Shown here: positions 36,106 to 43,516 of the stretch, piece after piece
How the letters are laid out: each line of letters starts with the position of its first letter
Numbering within the stretch: the stretch's first letter is position 1
Origin: Streptomyces sp. TLI_235
GTDB lineage: Bacteria; Actinomycetota; Actinomycetes; Streptomycetales; Streptomycetaceae
Length of the DNA: 64,000 nt
Direction of reading: 5' to 3'
Assembly (NCBI GenBank): GCA_002300355.1
Contig: NSGV01000001.1
Span: 4,836,001 to 4,900,000 of the forward strand
Notes under the pieces: generated by a model
The model's input: only the letters and a program-made list of their open reading frames with translations
Database searches by the model: none
What the model was told of the DNA's origin: nothing
Translations under genes and position numbers: made by a program

Positions 36106-36135
36106 GTCAGTACACCTCCGGCCAGACGATACGAT
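36106..36135 (+). promoter_or_regulatory. Promoter of mycosin gene, matches that of WXG100 operon
   Basis: GTCAGTACAC (36106-36115), then CGATACGATCGAA (36127-36139) with TACGAT as -10 (36130-36135). With GTCAGT as -35 the spacer is 18. The same two blocks occur at 37531 with a spacer of 17. Confidence 0.6.
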
Positions 36136-36210
36136 CGAAAGCGCCCTGTGCATGCACGCGGGGGCGTTGCGACAACGTACGGGCAGCAGAAGACGACTGA
36201 CGGGGTACTG

Positions 36211-37524
36211 ATGACGCTGACCAGGGCCATGCGGGTGCTCGGGGCCACGACATTGGCAGGGGCACTGCTACTGGCGGCCGCCCCCGGGGCGTCCGCGGAC
36301 CAGGTCCGGGACGGACAGTGGGCCAACCAGTACTTCAAGCTGGACAAGGTCTGGTCCGTCAGCAAGGGCGACGGCGTGATCGTCGCCGTCATCGACAGCG
36401 GCGTCGACGCCACCCACCCCGACCTCACCGGTCAGGTCCTCCCGGGGTACGACGAGAGCGGGCAGAACCTCAACACCAAGCCGACGGACGCGCACGGCAC
36501 GGGTATGGCCGCGGAGATCGCCGGCCACGGGCACGGCGGGAACGCCGGGGTCGTCGGCCTGGCCCCCGGCGCCAAGATCCTCCCTGTCTACAAGGGCGAC
36601 GCGCAGGGGTCGGACGCCATCCCGCAGGGTGTCCGGTGGGCCGTGGACCACGGTGCCAAGGTGATCAACATCTCGCAGGGGTCGACCATCGAGAACCCCG
36701 AGATGCCCGCCGCGATCGCCTACGCCTACCAGCACGACGTTCTCGTCGTCGCCGCCGCGGGCAACGGCGGGGCCGTCGACAACCCCGCCAACCTGCCGGG
36801 CGTGCTTGCCGTGGCGGCAGCGGACAAGAGCGGCGAGGTCTGGACCGGCTCCAGCTCCGGGCCGGAGATCCGGCTCGCCGCGCCCGGCGCCGACATCGTC
36901 ACGGCCGGCACGTGCGGCTCCAGCCAGTACTGCATCGGCAGCGGCAGCTCGGACGCGGCCGCCTACGTGTCCGCCGCGGCCGCGCTCGTCCGCGCCAAGT
37001 ACCCCCAGCTCACCGCCGGTCAGGTGGCCAACCGGCTGGCCAAGTCGGCTGCCGTCCCGCCGTCCGCGAGCGGCGCCAAGCTTCCCGACCCGCATTTCGG
37101 GTACGGCGTGATCCGGCCCTACGAGGCGCTCACCATGGACATCCCGGCGGGCAGCCCGGAGGGGCCGCTGGCCAAGCCGGCCGGTGCGGCCGCGCCGGAC
37201 GCCGCCTCCAACGCCCCGGTGTCGCAGCCCGCGGGCAAGTCCGCGGTCGGCGGCATCACCCCGCTGATGGTGTTCGGCGGCGGCGCCGTCCTGGTGGTGC
37301 TGCTCGTGATCGTGATCGCCGTGGCGACCCGCAGCCGCCGTCAGCCGCAGGCTGCCCCGGTGCCGCCGCAGGGCCAGGCGCCGTACGGTGCCGCCCCGGG
37401 CTGGCCGCCCGCGCAGCAGCCCTACGGTGGCCAGCAGCCGTACGGCACGCAGCCGCCGCCTCCCGGGTACCCCCAGCAGCAGCCGTACCAGAACCCCTAC
37501 CAGGGGGGTAACCCGCCGCGATGA
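36211..37524 (+). CDS. Mycosin-like subtilase (S8, MycP family), membrane-anchored
   Basis: 437 aa. Signal peptide about 1-30 (cleavage after GASA), then a subtilisin domain with Asp62 (VIDSGVD), His95 (DAHGTGMA), oxyanion Asn (AAAGNGG) and Ser247. The Ser sits in GSSDAAAYVSA, a variant of the usual GTSFAAP. One membrane helix (about 355-378) follows, then a Pro/Gln/Gly-rich cytoplasmic tail with QQPYG repeats. This is the layout of MycP proteases that belong to ESX/type VII secretion. The adjacent WXG100-type genes share its promoter motif, supporting a type VII-related role. No EccB, C, D or E genes are in the window. The ATG 36211 start has GGGG upstream. Confidence 0.92.
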   Translation: MTLTRAMRVLGATTLAGALLLAAAPGASADQVRDGQWANQYFKLDKVWSVSKGDGVIVAVIDSGVDATHPDLTGQVLPGYDESGQNLNTKPTDAHGTGMAAEIAGHGHGGNAGVVGLAPGAKILPVYKGDAQGSDAIPQGVRWAVDHGAKVINISQGSTIENPEMPAAIAYAYQHDVLVVAAAGNGGAVDNPANLPGVLAVAAADKSGEVWTGSSSGPEIRLAAPGADIVTAGTCGSSQYCIGSGSSDAAAYVSAAAALVRAKYPQLTAGQVANRLAKSAAVPPSASGAKLPDPHFGYGVIRPYEALTMDIPAGSPEGPLAKPAGAAAPDAASNAPVSQPAGKSAVGGITPLMVFGGGAVLVVLLVIVIAVATRSRRQPQAAPVPPQGQAPYGAAPGWPPAQQPYGGQQPYGTQPPPPGYPQQQPYQNPYQGGNPPR

Positions 37525-37530
37525 CAGTGT

Positions 37531-37559
37531 GTCAGTACACGGCCTAGAGGCGATACGAT
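37531..37559 (+). promoter_or_regulatory. Promoter of the WXG100 operon
   Basis: GTCAGTACAC (37531-37540) and CGATACGATCGAA (from 37551; TACGAT at 37554-37559) repeat the elements upstream of the mycosin gene. The spacer between GTCAGT and TACGAT is 17. Downstream, GCGCC and CGTGCGCGCACG repeats form a short GC-rich leader. Confidence 0.6.
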
Positions 37560-37646
37560 CGAACGCCCTGTCAGGGCGCCATGCCCCCGTGCGCGCACGG
37601 GGCGCAGCAGCAACGGGGAAGTACGGACTCCAGGGGGAGGAGTGAG

Positions 37647-37976
37647 ATGGCCGACGGATACCGCGTCAACACGGACGAGTTGGAAGCCGTCGTGAAGCGA
37701 CTGCGGGCTCTCCAGCAGGGCCTGAGCGAGTGCGGCAACAAGGCGAAGTACAACACCGTCCTCGTCAGCGACGACTTCGGTGCAGACTTCGACGAGGCGA
37801 AGCAGCTCTTCGCCGCGCACTCGCAGATGCAGCAGTTCCTGAGCCAGCACATCCAGGAACTCGACTCGCTGATCAACGACTTCGGCGACAAGACGCACGC
37901 GGTGAACACCGCCTACCGGACGCGCGAGGAAGAGTTCGTCGCGAGCACACGGTCGATGCAGTCCGGGAAGGCGTGA
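37647..37976 (+). CDS. Small WXG100/ESX-type helical protein
   Basis: 109 aa, almost entirely helical, in the ESX/WXG100 size class. The central turn lacks a canonical WXG (region NTVLVSDDFGADFDEAKQLF). It begins MADGYRVNTDELEAVVKRL, typical of partners in streptomycete WXG100 pairs, with a single Cys29. An exceptionally strong ribosome site (GGGGGAGGAG) precedes ATG 37647. It ends one base before the next start, so it is coupled to the larger WXG100 protein and the two probably form a heterodimer. No signal peptide; export would be by a type VII machine encoded elsewhere. Confidence 0.85.
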   Translation: MADGYRVNTDELEAVVKRLRALQQGLSECGNKAKYNTVLVSDDFGADFDEAKQLFAAHSQMQQFLSQHIQELDSLINDFGDKTHAVNTAYRTREEEFVASTRSMQSGKA

Positions 37977-37977
37977 G

Positions 37978-39432
37978 ATGAGCACGTTCGAACACGAGGA
38001 CCTCATCCCGCTGAAGCGGATGCTGGAGCACTCCAAGCCGGAGCGCATCCACGAGGTCAGCCAGCACTGGACCAACGTCCACCAGGAGCTGGAGCAGGCC
38101 GTCGCCGACCTGCAGCGGGCGGTGCAGCACGCCACCGCCAACTGGGAGGGCGCGGCCGCCGACGGCTTCACCAAGCGGGCGACCGTACTGCAGACCAGCA
38201 TGACCAACACGGCCGCGCACGCGCAGAACACCTCCGCGGCGATGAAGTTCGCCGGGGACGCCCTGCAGCAGAGCAAGGCCACCATGGCGCAGATCAAGGT
38301 GCCGAGCACCTTCGAGCGCGGTGTGAAGCTGGTCGGCGACGGCTTCGACCGCTCGGACGCCCAGTTCAAGGCGGACGTCGCGGGCGGCATGGACCGGATC
38401 AGCGCGGTCAACAAGAACTACGGCGACCTCTCCGCGACGGAGATCTCGCACCAGTACGCCATCGGCGTCATGGAGCACCTGTCGCCGCAGTACAAGCAGG
38501 CGGCCTCGTATCTGAAGCCGCCCGTCAAGGACGACCGGCACGACCCGTCGAAGGCCTACCCGCCGGAGCCCGAGAACCCCATTCCGCCGAACACCCCCAG
38601 CCACCCGCCGGTCGCGCCCAAGTACCCGAACGGGGTGCCGGACGACCCGTCGGGCAAGCCGGGGCAGGTCGACCCGCAGGGGCCGAAGCAGACCGTTCCG
38701 GGTTCGCCGCACGTGCCGACCCCGCTGCCGGGCGACGTTCCGCCGGGCACCATCCCGACGCCGACCCATCCCCTGGTCCCGCCCAGCACGGGGATCGACA
38801 GCCTGCCGCCGGTCGGGACGCACCCGACCCCGGGCGGCGGTGGCCTCGGCACGCTGCCGACCACCCCCGGTGGGGGCGGCGGTCTCGGCGGCGGCGGGAA
38901 CCTGGGTGGTGGTGGCGGCCTCGGGGGAGGCGGCGGCTTCATCCCGGGTGGCCTCGGCGGCGGGAGCCTGCCCGGCCGGGGCGGCACGTCCGGCGCGGGC
39001 CGCGGCGGTGCCACGGGCCCGGGCGGCGGTACCGGCGGTCGGACCGGAGGCAGCGGCGCCGGTGGCACCGGTGCCACGGGCACCGGCCGTCAGGGCGTCC
39101 CCGGCATGGGCGGCATGCCCGGCGCGGGCGGTGCCGGCGCCGGTGGCAAGGGTACCGGCGGCAAGGGTGGCAGCGGCCTCGTCCGGCGCGGCGGCGGTGC
39201 GGTCGGCAGCGCCAAGGGCGGCACCGGCGGCCGGACCTTCACCGAGGGCGGTTCCGGGATCGGCAAGGGCCGGGCCGGCCAGAACGGCGCCGCAGGCGGC
39301 GGCCTCCACGGCGGTCCCGGTGCGGCGGGCAAGAAGAAGGACAAGAACGCCAACGGCCAGCGTCCCGACTACCTGGTCGAGGACGAGGAGACCTGGCGCG
39401 GTGGCACCGCCAACCCGCCGGTGATCGACTGA
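37978..39432 (+). CDS. WXG100-domain protein with Pro-rich and Gly-rich regions
   Basis: 484 aa. Residues about 10-105 form a WXG100-like helical hairpin with the turn NWEGAAADGF (W-x-G). A Pro-rich stretch (about 175-290) is followed by about 150 residues dominated by Gly. The final PDYLVEDEETWRGG...NPPVID is a conserved C-terminal signature in streptomycete proteins of this type and may be a secretion or docking signal. The layout resembles mycobacterial PPE/PE-PGRS-style modular substrates, though homology beyond WXG100 is unproven. It lies one base after the small partner and ends in a very strong terminator. Confidence 0.88.
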   Translation: MSTFEHEDLIPLKRMLEHSKPERIHEVSQHWTNVHQELEQAVADLQRAVQHATANWEGAAADGFTKRATVLQTSMTNTAAHAQNTSAAMKFAGDALQQSKATMAQIKVPSTFERGVKLVGDGFDRSDAQFKADVAGGMDRISAVNKNYGDLSATEISHQYAIGVMEHLSPQYKQAASYLKPPVKDDRHDPSKAYPPEPENPIPPNTPSHPPVAPKYPNGVPDDPSGKPGQVDPQGPKQTVPGSPHVPTPLPGDVPPGTIPTPTHPLVPPSTGIDSLPPVGTHPTPGGGGLGTLPTTPGGGGGLGGGGNLGGGGGLGGGGGFIPGGLGGGSLPGRGGTSGAGRGGATGPGGGTGGRTGGSGAGGTGATGTGRQGVPGMGGMPGAGGAGAGGKGTGGKGGSGLVRRGGGAVGSAKGGTGGRTFTEGGSGIGKGRAGQNGAAGGGLHGGPGAAGKKKDKNANGQRPDYLVEDEETWRGGTANPPVID

Positions 39433-39455
39433 CCGGCACAGAACCGGCACGCCAC

Positions 39456-39497
39456 GGCGCGGGCCGCCCCGGACCTCCGGGGCGGCCCGCGCCTTTT
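39456..39497 (+). terminator. WXG100 operon terminator
   Basis: A perfect 17-bp stem GGCGCGGGCCGCCCCGG with its complement around ACCT, followed by TTTT. Confidence 0.92.
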
Positions 39498-39545
39498 CGT
39501 CCGCCGACGGGCATGGAAATGCTCTCGGCGGCGGAAATGGAAAGG

Positions 39546-39586
39546 CCGAATTCCCGGGCGGCGGAATTTGCTGTCCGGGAATTCGG
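39546..39586 (-). terminator. tRNA-Cys terminator
   Basis: A perfect 12-bp inverted repeat CCGAATTCCCGG / CCGGGAATTCGG immediately beyond the 3' end of the minus-strand tRNA. Confidence 0.7.
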
Positions 39587-39588
39587 AG

Positions 39589-39663
39589 TGGAGGCCGTGG
39601 CGGGAATTGAACCCACGTAAACCGCTTTGCAGGCGGTCCCCTGAACCACTCGGGCACACGGCC
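39589..39663 (-). tRNA. tRNA-Cys (GCA)
   Basis: On the minus strand, acceptor GGCCGTG pairs with CACGGCC, with discriminator T and an encoded CCA (39591-39589). The anticodon stem ACCGC/GCGGT encloses loop CTGCAAA with anticodon GCA. The T-arm contains GGGTTCAATTCCC. It is preceded on the same strand by a Cys-rich micropeptide ORF and a good promoter. Confidence 0.97.
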
Positions 39664-39721
39664 GTGAGGTGACGGAGAAGCCCGTACGGGCCCGTCATGA
39701 GAGGGGTGGTGCGGCGCGCGG

Positions 39722-39805
39722 TCAGGCGCGGCGGGAGCAGCGACAGCCGGGACAGCAGGCGGCACAGGTGCGGGGCGTTGCGATCGCCGCCGTCTTCCTG
39801 TTCAT
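39722..39805 (-). CDS. Putative cysteine-rich micropeptide upstream of tRNA-Cys
   Basis: 27 aa. It begins MNRKTAAIATPRT and ends with CAACCPGCRCSRRA, giving five cysteines in the last 14 residues (pattern CxxCCxxCxC). AGGAG (39816-39812) lies 6 bases before ATG 39805. A promoter, TTGACG (39905-39900) with TAAGAT (39880-39875), lies upstream on the same strand. The tRNA-Cys gene follows 58 bases downstream, probably in the same transcript. I do not recognise a named family. Possible roles are a cysteine-sensing leader peptide or a tiny metal-binding peptide. Evidence is the start context and placement, not homology. Confidence 0.55.
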   Translation of the reverse strand: MNRKTAAIATPRTCAACCPGCRCSRRA

Positions 39806-39874
39806 GGCCGACTCCTGTCGTCACTGTCGTGGGCGGCGGGCCCGGTATTCGTCCCCCGCCGTGCTGTTGAATTC

Positions 39875-39905
39875 ATCTTAGGGGGAGCGGGGAGGGGTGC
39901 GTCAA
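39875..39905 (-). promoter_or_regulatory. Promoter of Cys-rich ORF and tRNA-Cys
   Basis: Minus strand TTGACG (39905-39900) and TAAGAT (39880-39875), with a 19-base spacer. Both hexamers are close to house-keeping consensus. The start of transcription would be near 39868. Confidence 0.55.
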
Positions 39906-39969
39906 TATTCGAGTATGAATTCCGTGTGTCGTGGTGTGTTACGTTCGAGGGGTGGCGCGATCGTGCGCC

Positions 39970-40009
39970 CCGGACGAGGTGCGTCGTACCCGGCAGGACA
40001 AGACGGCGC
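39970..40009 (+). ncRNA. Guanidine-III riboswitch (ykkC-III class)
   Basis: The stretch begins CCGGACGAGGTGCG, continues CGTACCCGG and ends CAGGACAAGACGGCGC. It agrees, apart from one substitution and one missing base, with the Thermobifida fusca guanidine-III aptamer as I remember it. GACGGCGC can pair with GTGCGTCG to form the class's pseudoknot core. It is followed by a stable hairpin GGCGGCAGC ... GCTGCCGCC and then the GGAGGT ribosome site of a Gdx/SugE guanidinium exporter, the standard target. This predicts exporter expression when guanidinium is present. Confidence 0.93.
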
Positions 40010-40062
40010 GGTACTGCGGCGGCAGCGACAGAGCTGCCGCCCTCTACTGCGGAGGTGCCGTC

Positions 40063-40377
40063 GTGGCGTGGCTGGTGTTGATCGTGGCGGGCGTGCTGGA
40101 GACCGTCTGGGCGGTGTCGCTGGGGGCGGCCAAGGGGTTCTCGCGGCCGGTGCCGAGCGTGGTGTTCGCGGTGGCGCTGGTGCTGTCGATGGGCGGGCTG
40201 GCGTACGCGCTGCGGGCCATCCCGCTGGGGACCGGCTACGCGGTCTGGGTGGGCATCGGCGCGGTCGGGACGGCGCTGTACGGGATGGCGGCGCTGGGGG
40301 ACGCGCTGACGGCCGCCCGGGTGACCTGCCTGCTGCTGATCCTCGGCGGCGTGCTCGGACTGAAGGTGCTGCACTGA
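40063..40377 (+). CDS. sugE: Guanidinium exporter of the SMR family (Gdx/SugE)
   Basis: 104 aa with four membrane helices, the exact SMR size. The essential proton/substrate Glu13 is in AGVLETVWAV, and the subfamily signature GTGYAVWVGIGAVGT lies in helix 3. Gdx members export guanidinium in exchange for protons as antiparallel dimers. The start is GTG 40063, with GGAGGT 9 bases upstream; the open frame back to 39931 runs through the riboswitch and is not coding. The guanidine-III riboswitch in its leader supports the guanidinium substrate over a multidrug role. Confidence 0.95.
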   Translation: MAWLVLIVAGVLETVWAVSLGAAKGFSRPVPSVVFAVALVLSMGGLAYALRAIPLGTGYAVWVGIGAVGTALYGMAALGDALTAARVTCLLLILGGVLGLKVLH

Positions 40378-40458
40378 GCCCCGGGTGTCCGAAGGCCTAG
40401 GCCGGAGGTCGTAGCCGATCACCGACTTCGGTCAGGAGTCACCGGGCCAAGAGCGCCT

Positions 40459-40474
40459 TACGATGGCAGGCATG
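40459..40474 (+). promoter_or_regulatory. Leaderless promoter of MFS gene
   Basis: TACGAT (40459-40464) is a good -10 box ending 7 bases before ATG 40472. It overlaps the upstream in-frame ATG 40463, which argues that 40472 is the real start. Confidence 0.6.
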
Positions 40475-41950
40475 GCCACCACCTCCTCCTCGACTCCGGT
40501 CGACCGCGCTGCTCCCGTGCCCGACGCCGCCCCCGACACCGGGGGCGTGATGAGCGGCCCGTACCGCGCGCTGACGCTGGGGATCGTCTCGGTGGTGCTG
40601 CTGCTGGCCTTCGAGGCGACCGCGGTGAACACGGCGATGCCGGTCGCCGCCCGCGAGCTCGACGGGCTGGGCCTGTACGCCTTCGCCTTCTCCGGCTACT
40701 TCACGACGACGCTGTTCGCGCTGGTGGTGTCCGGCCAGTGGTGCGACCGGCGGGGGCCGCTGGCGCCGCTGTTCACCGGCATAGCGGTCTTCGGCGCGGG
40801 CCTGGTGGTGGCCGGTACCGCGGTCGGCATGTGGCCGTTCGTGGCGGGCCGGGCGATCCAGGGGCTGGGCGGCGGCCTGGTGATCGTCGCGCTGTACGTG
40901 GTGGTGGGCCGGGCCTTCCCGGAGCGGCTGCGGCCCTCGGTGTTCGCCGCGTTCTCGGCGGCCTGGGTGCTGCCCTCGATCGTCGGTCCGCTGGTCTCCG
41001 GCGCGGTGACCCAGCACCTGGGCTGGCGCTGGGTGTTCCTCGCCGTGCCGGCGCTGGTCCTGCTGCCGCTCGCGGTGATGGGCCCGGCGCTGCGCCGGGC
41101 GGAGCGGGCGCAGCCGCCGCTGCGGCCGGCCCCCTTCGACCGGCGGCGGACCTGGTGCGCGGCGCTCGCGGCGCTCGGCGCCGGGCTGCTGCAGTACGCG
41201 GGCCAGCGCCTCGACCTGGTCGGCCTGGTGCCGGCCGTGCTGGGGGCGGGGCTGCTGGTGCCGGCCGTGGTGCGGCTGCTGCCGCCGGGCACGCTGCGGG
41301 CGGCGCGCGGCCTGCCGACGGTGATCCTGCTGCGCGGGGTCGCGGCGGGCGCGTTCTTCGCGGCGGAGGCCTTCGTGCCGCTCATGATGGTGACCCAGCG
41401 GGACCTGTCGCCGACCCTGGCGGGGCTGACGCTGACCAGTGGCGGCCTGTCCTGGGCGCTCGGCTCCTGGCTGCAGGGCCGGCCGTGGGCGGACCGGCAC
41501 CGCGGTGCGCTGATCCGGCTGGGCTTCGTGCTGACGGCGGTGGCGATCGCGGGGGCCGCGCTGGTGCTGGTGCCGGCGGTGCCGGCCTGGACGGCGGCGG
41601 TGGCCTGGGCGGTCGGCGGCGTCGGGATGGGCCTGGCGGTGGCGAGCATCAGCGTGCTGATGATGAACCTGTCGGCGCCGGAGGACACCGGCGCCAACTC
41701 GGCGGCGATCCAGCTGAGCGACGCGCTGGGCAATGTGCTGCTGATCGGCCTGGCGGGCGTGCTGTTCGCGGGCCTCGGCGGCGGCTCGGTCGCGGCCGCC
41801 GAGGGCGCCACCGCCCCGGCGGGACCCTTCGCGGTGATCTTCCTGGTGATGACCGGGGTGGCGTTGCTCGGCGCCCTGGTCTCGGGCCGCACCGGCGCCG
41901 CACGGAAGGCCGCCGGGCCGGCCGAGGCCCCGGCGCTCGCCGAGGGCTGA
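40472..41950 (+). CDS. MFS drug-exporter-like transporter
   Basis: 492 aa with about 12-14 hydrophobic helices. DHA-family landmarks: the LAFEATAVNTAMPVAARELDG start of helix 1, SGQWCDRRGPLAP (motif A), and AGRAIQGLGGGLVIVALYVVVG (motif C-like). The substrate is not predictable. The start is ATG 40472, because a TACGAT -10 box ends 7 bases upstream and overlaps the alternative ATG 40463. It is convergent with the deacetylase gene, only 25 bases apart with no obvious terminator. No regulator gene is adjacent. Confidence 0.92.
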   Translation: MATTSSSTPVDRAAPVPDAAPDTGGVMSGPYRALTLGIVSVVLLLAFEATAVNTAMPVAARELDGLGLYAFAFSGYFTTTLFALVVSGQWCDRRGPLAPLFTGIAVFGAGLVVAGTAVGMWPFVAGRAIQGLGGGLVIVALYVVVGRAFPERLRPSVFAAFSAAWVLPSIVGPLVSGAVTQHLGWRWVFLAVPALVLLPLAVMGPALRRAERAQPPLRPAPFDRRRTWCAALAALGAGLLQYAGQRLDLVGLVPAVLGAGLLVPAVVRLLPPGTLRAARGLPTVILLRGVAAGAFFAAEAFVPLMMVTQRDLSPTLAGLTLTSGGLSWALGSWLQGRPWADRHRGALIRLGFVLTAVAIAGAALVLVPAVPAWTAAVAWAVGGVGMGLAVASISVLMMNLSAPEDTGANSAAIQLSDALGNVLLIGLAGVLFAGLGGGSVAAAEGATAPAGPFAVIFLVMTGVALLGALVSGRTGAARKAAGPAEAPALAEG

Positions 41951-41975
41951 CGCGCCGGGGCCGCGGTGCGGCGGC

Positions 41976-43244
41976 TCAGGAGGAGGGCGCCGCCTGCGCG
42001 GGCCCGCCGAGGAAGGACTGCCAGCCACCGGCGGGGGACTCGCCGGGCCCGAGCGACTGCAGCTTGCGCAGCACGGCCGGGTCCTGCGCCTCCAGCCACT
42101 CGACCAACTGTCGGAAGGACACCATCCGGACCTCCGGCTTGCCGGCGATCCCCTTGAGCGCCTCCTCGACTGCGTTCATGTAGATGCCGCCGTTCCACTG
42201 CTCGAAGTGGTTGCCGATGATCAGCGGCGCCCGGTTGGTGCTGTACGCGCGCTCGAAGCCCGCCAGGTAGGAGTCGCGGGCCTGGGTCTCCCAGGCGCCG
42301 TACCGGGCGGTGTCGCCCTTGGTGGTGTTGCCGGACTGGTTGTACATGATGTTGTAGTCCATCGAGAGCACCTGGAAGCTGTGCCCGGGGAAGGGGACGG
42401 ACTGCAGCGGCATGTCCCAGAGCGCGCCGCCCTGGAACTTCTGCGGCCACACCTGGAGCCCGCCGGGGCCGCTGCTGTCGTACTTCCAGCCGCGCTTGGC
42501 GGCGGTGGGCAGCAGGCCGCGCTGGCCCTCCAGGCATGGGGTGCGGCCGCCGATCAGCTCCTTGCGGTAGTCGAAGGGCAGCGGCGGCAGGTCGGTGAAG
42601 CCGGTGTTGGTCCGCCAGTTCATGACGAAGTCCATCGCCTGCTGGATCTCGCTGTCCCACTCCTCGGGGGACCAGCGGCCGCCACCGGTCGGGCCGCAGA
42701 AGTGCCCGTTGAAGTGGGTGCCGATCTCGTGGCCCTCCAGCCAGGCGTCGCCGACCTGGCGGATCGTCTCGCGGATGTGCTCGTCGCTCAGGTAGCCGAT
42801 GTCGGACGCGCCGACCGGGTGTTGCGGCGGCCGGTACATCTCCCGCTTGGACTCCGGCAGGGTGTAGATGCCGCTGAGGAAGAACGTCATCTTGGCGTCG
42901 TGGTCCCGGGCGAGCCGGCGGAACCGTGAGAACAGCCCGTTGTCGAGCTCGCCGGCGCCGTCCCAGGAGAAGACCACGAACTGCGGCGGGCGCTCGCCGA
43001 GCTCCAGCGGCACCGCCTCCGGCTGGTGCGGCTGCGGCCCGGAGTCGGAGGTCGAGCCGTCGCCGATCAGCGAGGCGGGCGGCTTGGGGGTGCCCGAGCC
43101 GCTGCCGTCGGCCGCTCCCGAGGCCTGGACGGGCGGCCCCGCCTGCTCGCCGTTCTGGCCGCGGCCGCCCGCGCAGCCGGCGGCGAGCACGGCCGCGGTG
43201 GCGGCGCCGCCGGCCAGCAGTGTCCTGCGGGAGAGAGCGTCCAT
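41976..43244 (-). CDS. Lipoprotein with polysaccharide-deacetylase-like fold (Tat signal)
   Basis: 422 aa. The N-terminus SRRTLLAGGAATAAVLAAGC combines a twin-arginine motif with a lipobox (LAAGC), so it is probably exported folded and lipid-anchored. After a Gly/Ser/Pro linker the catalytic domain has VVFSWDGAGE in place of the usual FTFDDG motif 1 and a HEIGTHFNGHF block matching the metal-binding HxxxH motif 2. It is related to NodB-type carbohydrate esterases, but with an altered first motif the activity is uncertain. ATG 43244 has GGAG upstream. It diverges from the membrane MprF-like cluster. Confidence 0.88.
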   Translation of the reverse strand: MDALSRRTLLAGGAATAAVLAAGCAGGRGQNGEQAGPPVQASGAADGSGSGTPKPPASLIGDGSTSDSGPQPHQPEAVPLELGERPPQFVVFSWDGAGELDNGLFSRFRRLARDHDAKMTFFLSGIYTLPESKREMYRPPQHPVGASDIGYLSDEHIRETIRQVGDAWLEGHEIGTHFNGHFCGPTGGGRWSPEEWDSEIQQAMDFVMNWRTNTGFTDLPPLPFDYRKELIGGRTPCLEGQRGLLPTAAKRGWKYDSSGPGGLQVWPQKFQGGALWDMPLQSVPFPGHSFQVLSMDYNIMYNQSGNTTKGDTARYGAWETQARDSYLAGFERAYSTNRAPLIIGNHFEQWNGGIYMNAVEEALKGIAGKPEVRMVSFRQLVEWLEAQDPAVLRKLQSLGPGESPAGGWQSFLGGPAQAAPSS

Positions 43245-43516
43245 GGTCGTCTCCGTTCGGGGGGTGTCTGTTCGCAACGGGACCGCATGGACTGACAGTC
43301 CGACAGTCGGATGGACGGTCCGGGTGGGGTGCGGCCCACAGCATGGCATGTCGGAGCGTCGCCGCCGGGGAACGCGGAGGGAACCCGGCGGGGTCGGCCG
43401 AAACGCTCGCCCGTTCGGACCATCGAACCCGTCATCGAGTGGCGGGGCCCCGCTGAGCCGTCGTCAGATGAGTGGAACCGTCCCCGACGAGCCGCCTCCC
43501 GGAGGTCCCGTACGCC

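Noticed and set aside
39931..40062. Longer N-terminus for the Gdx/SugE exporter
   Set aside because: The extension would translate the guanidine-III riboswitch and adds soluble residues not found in SMR proteins. GTG 40063 with GGAGGT gives exactly 104 aa.
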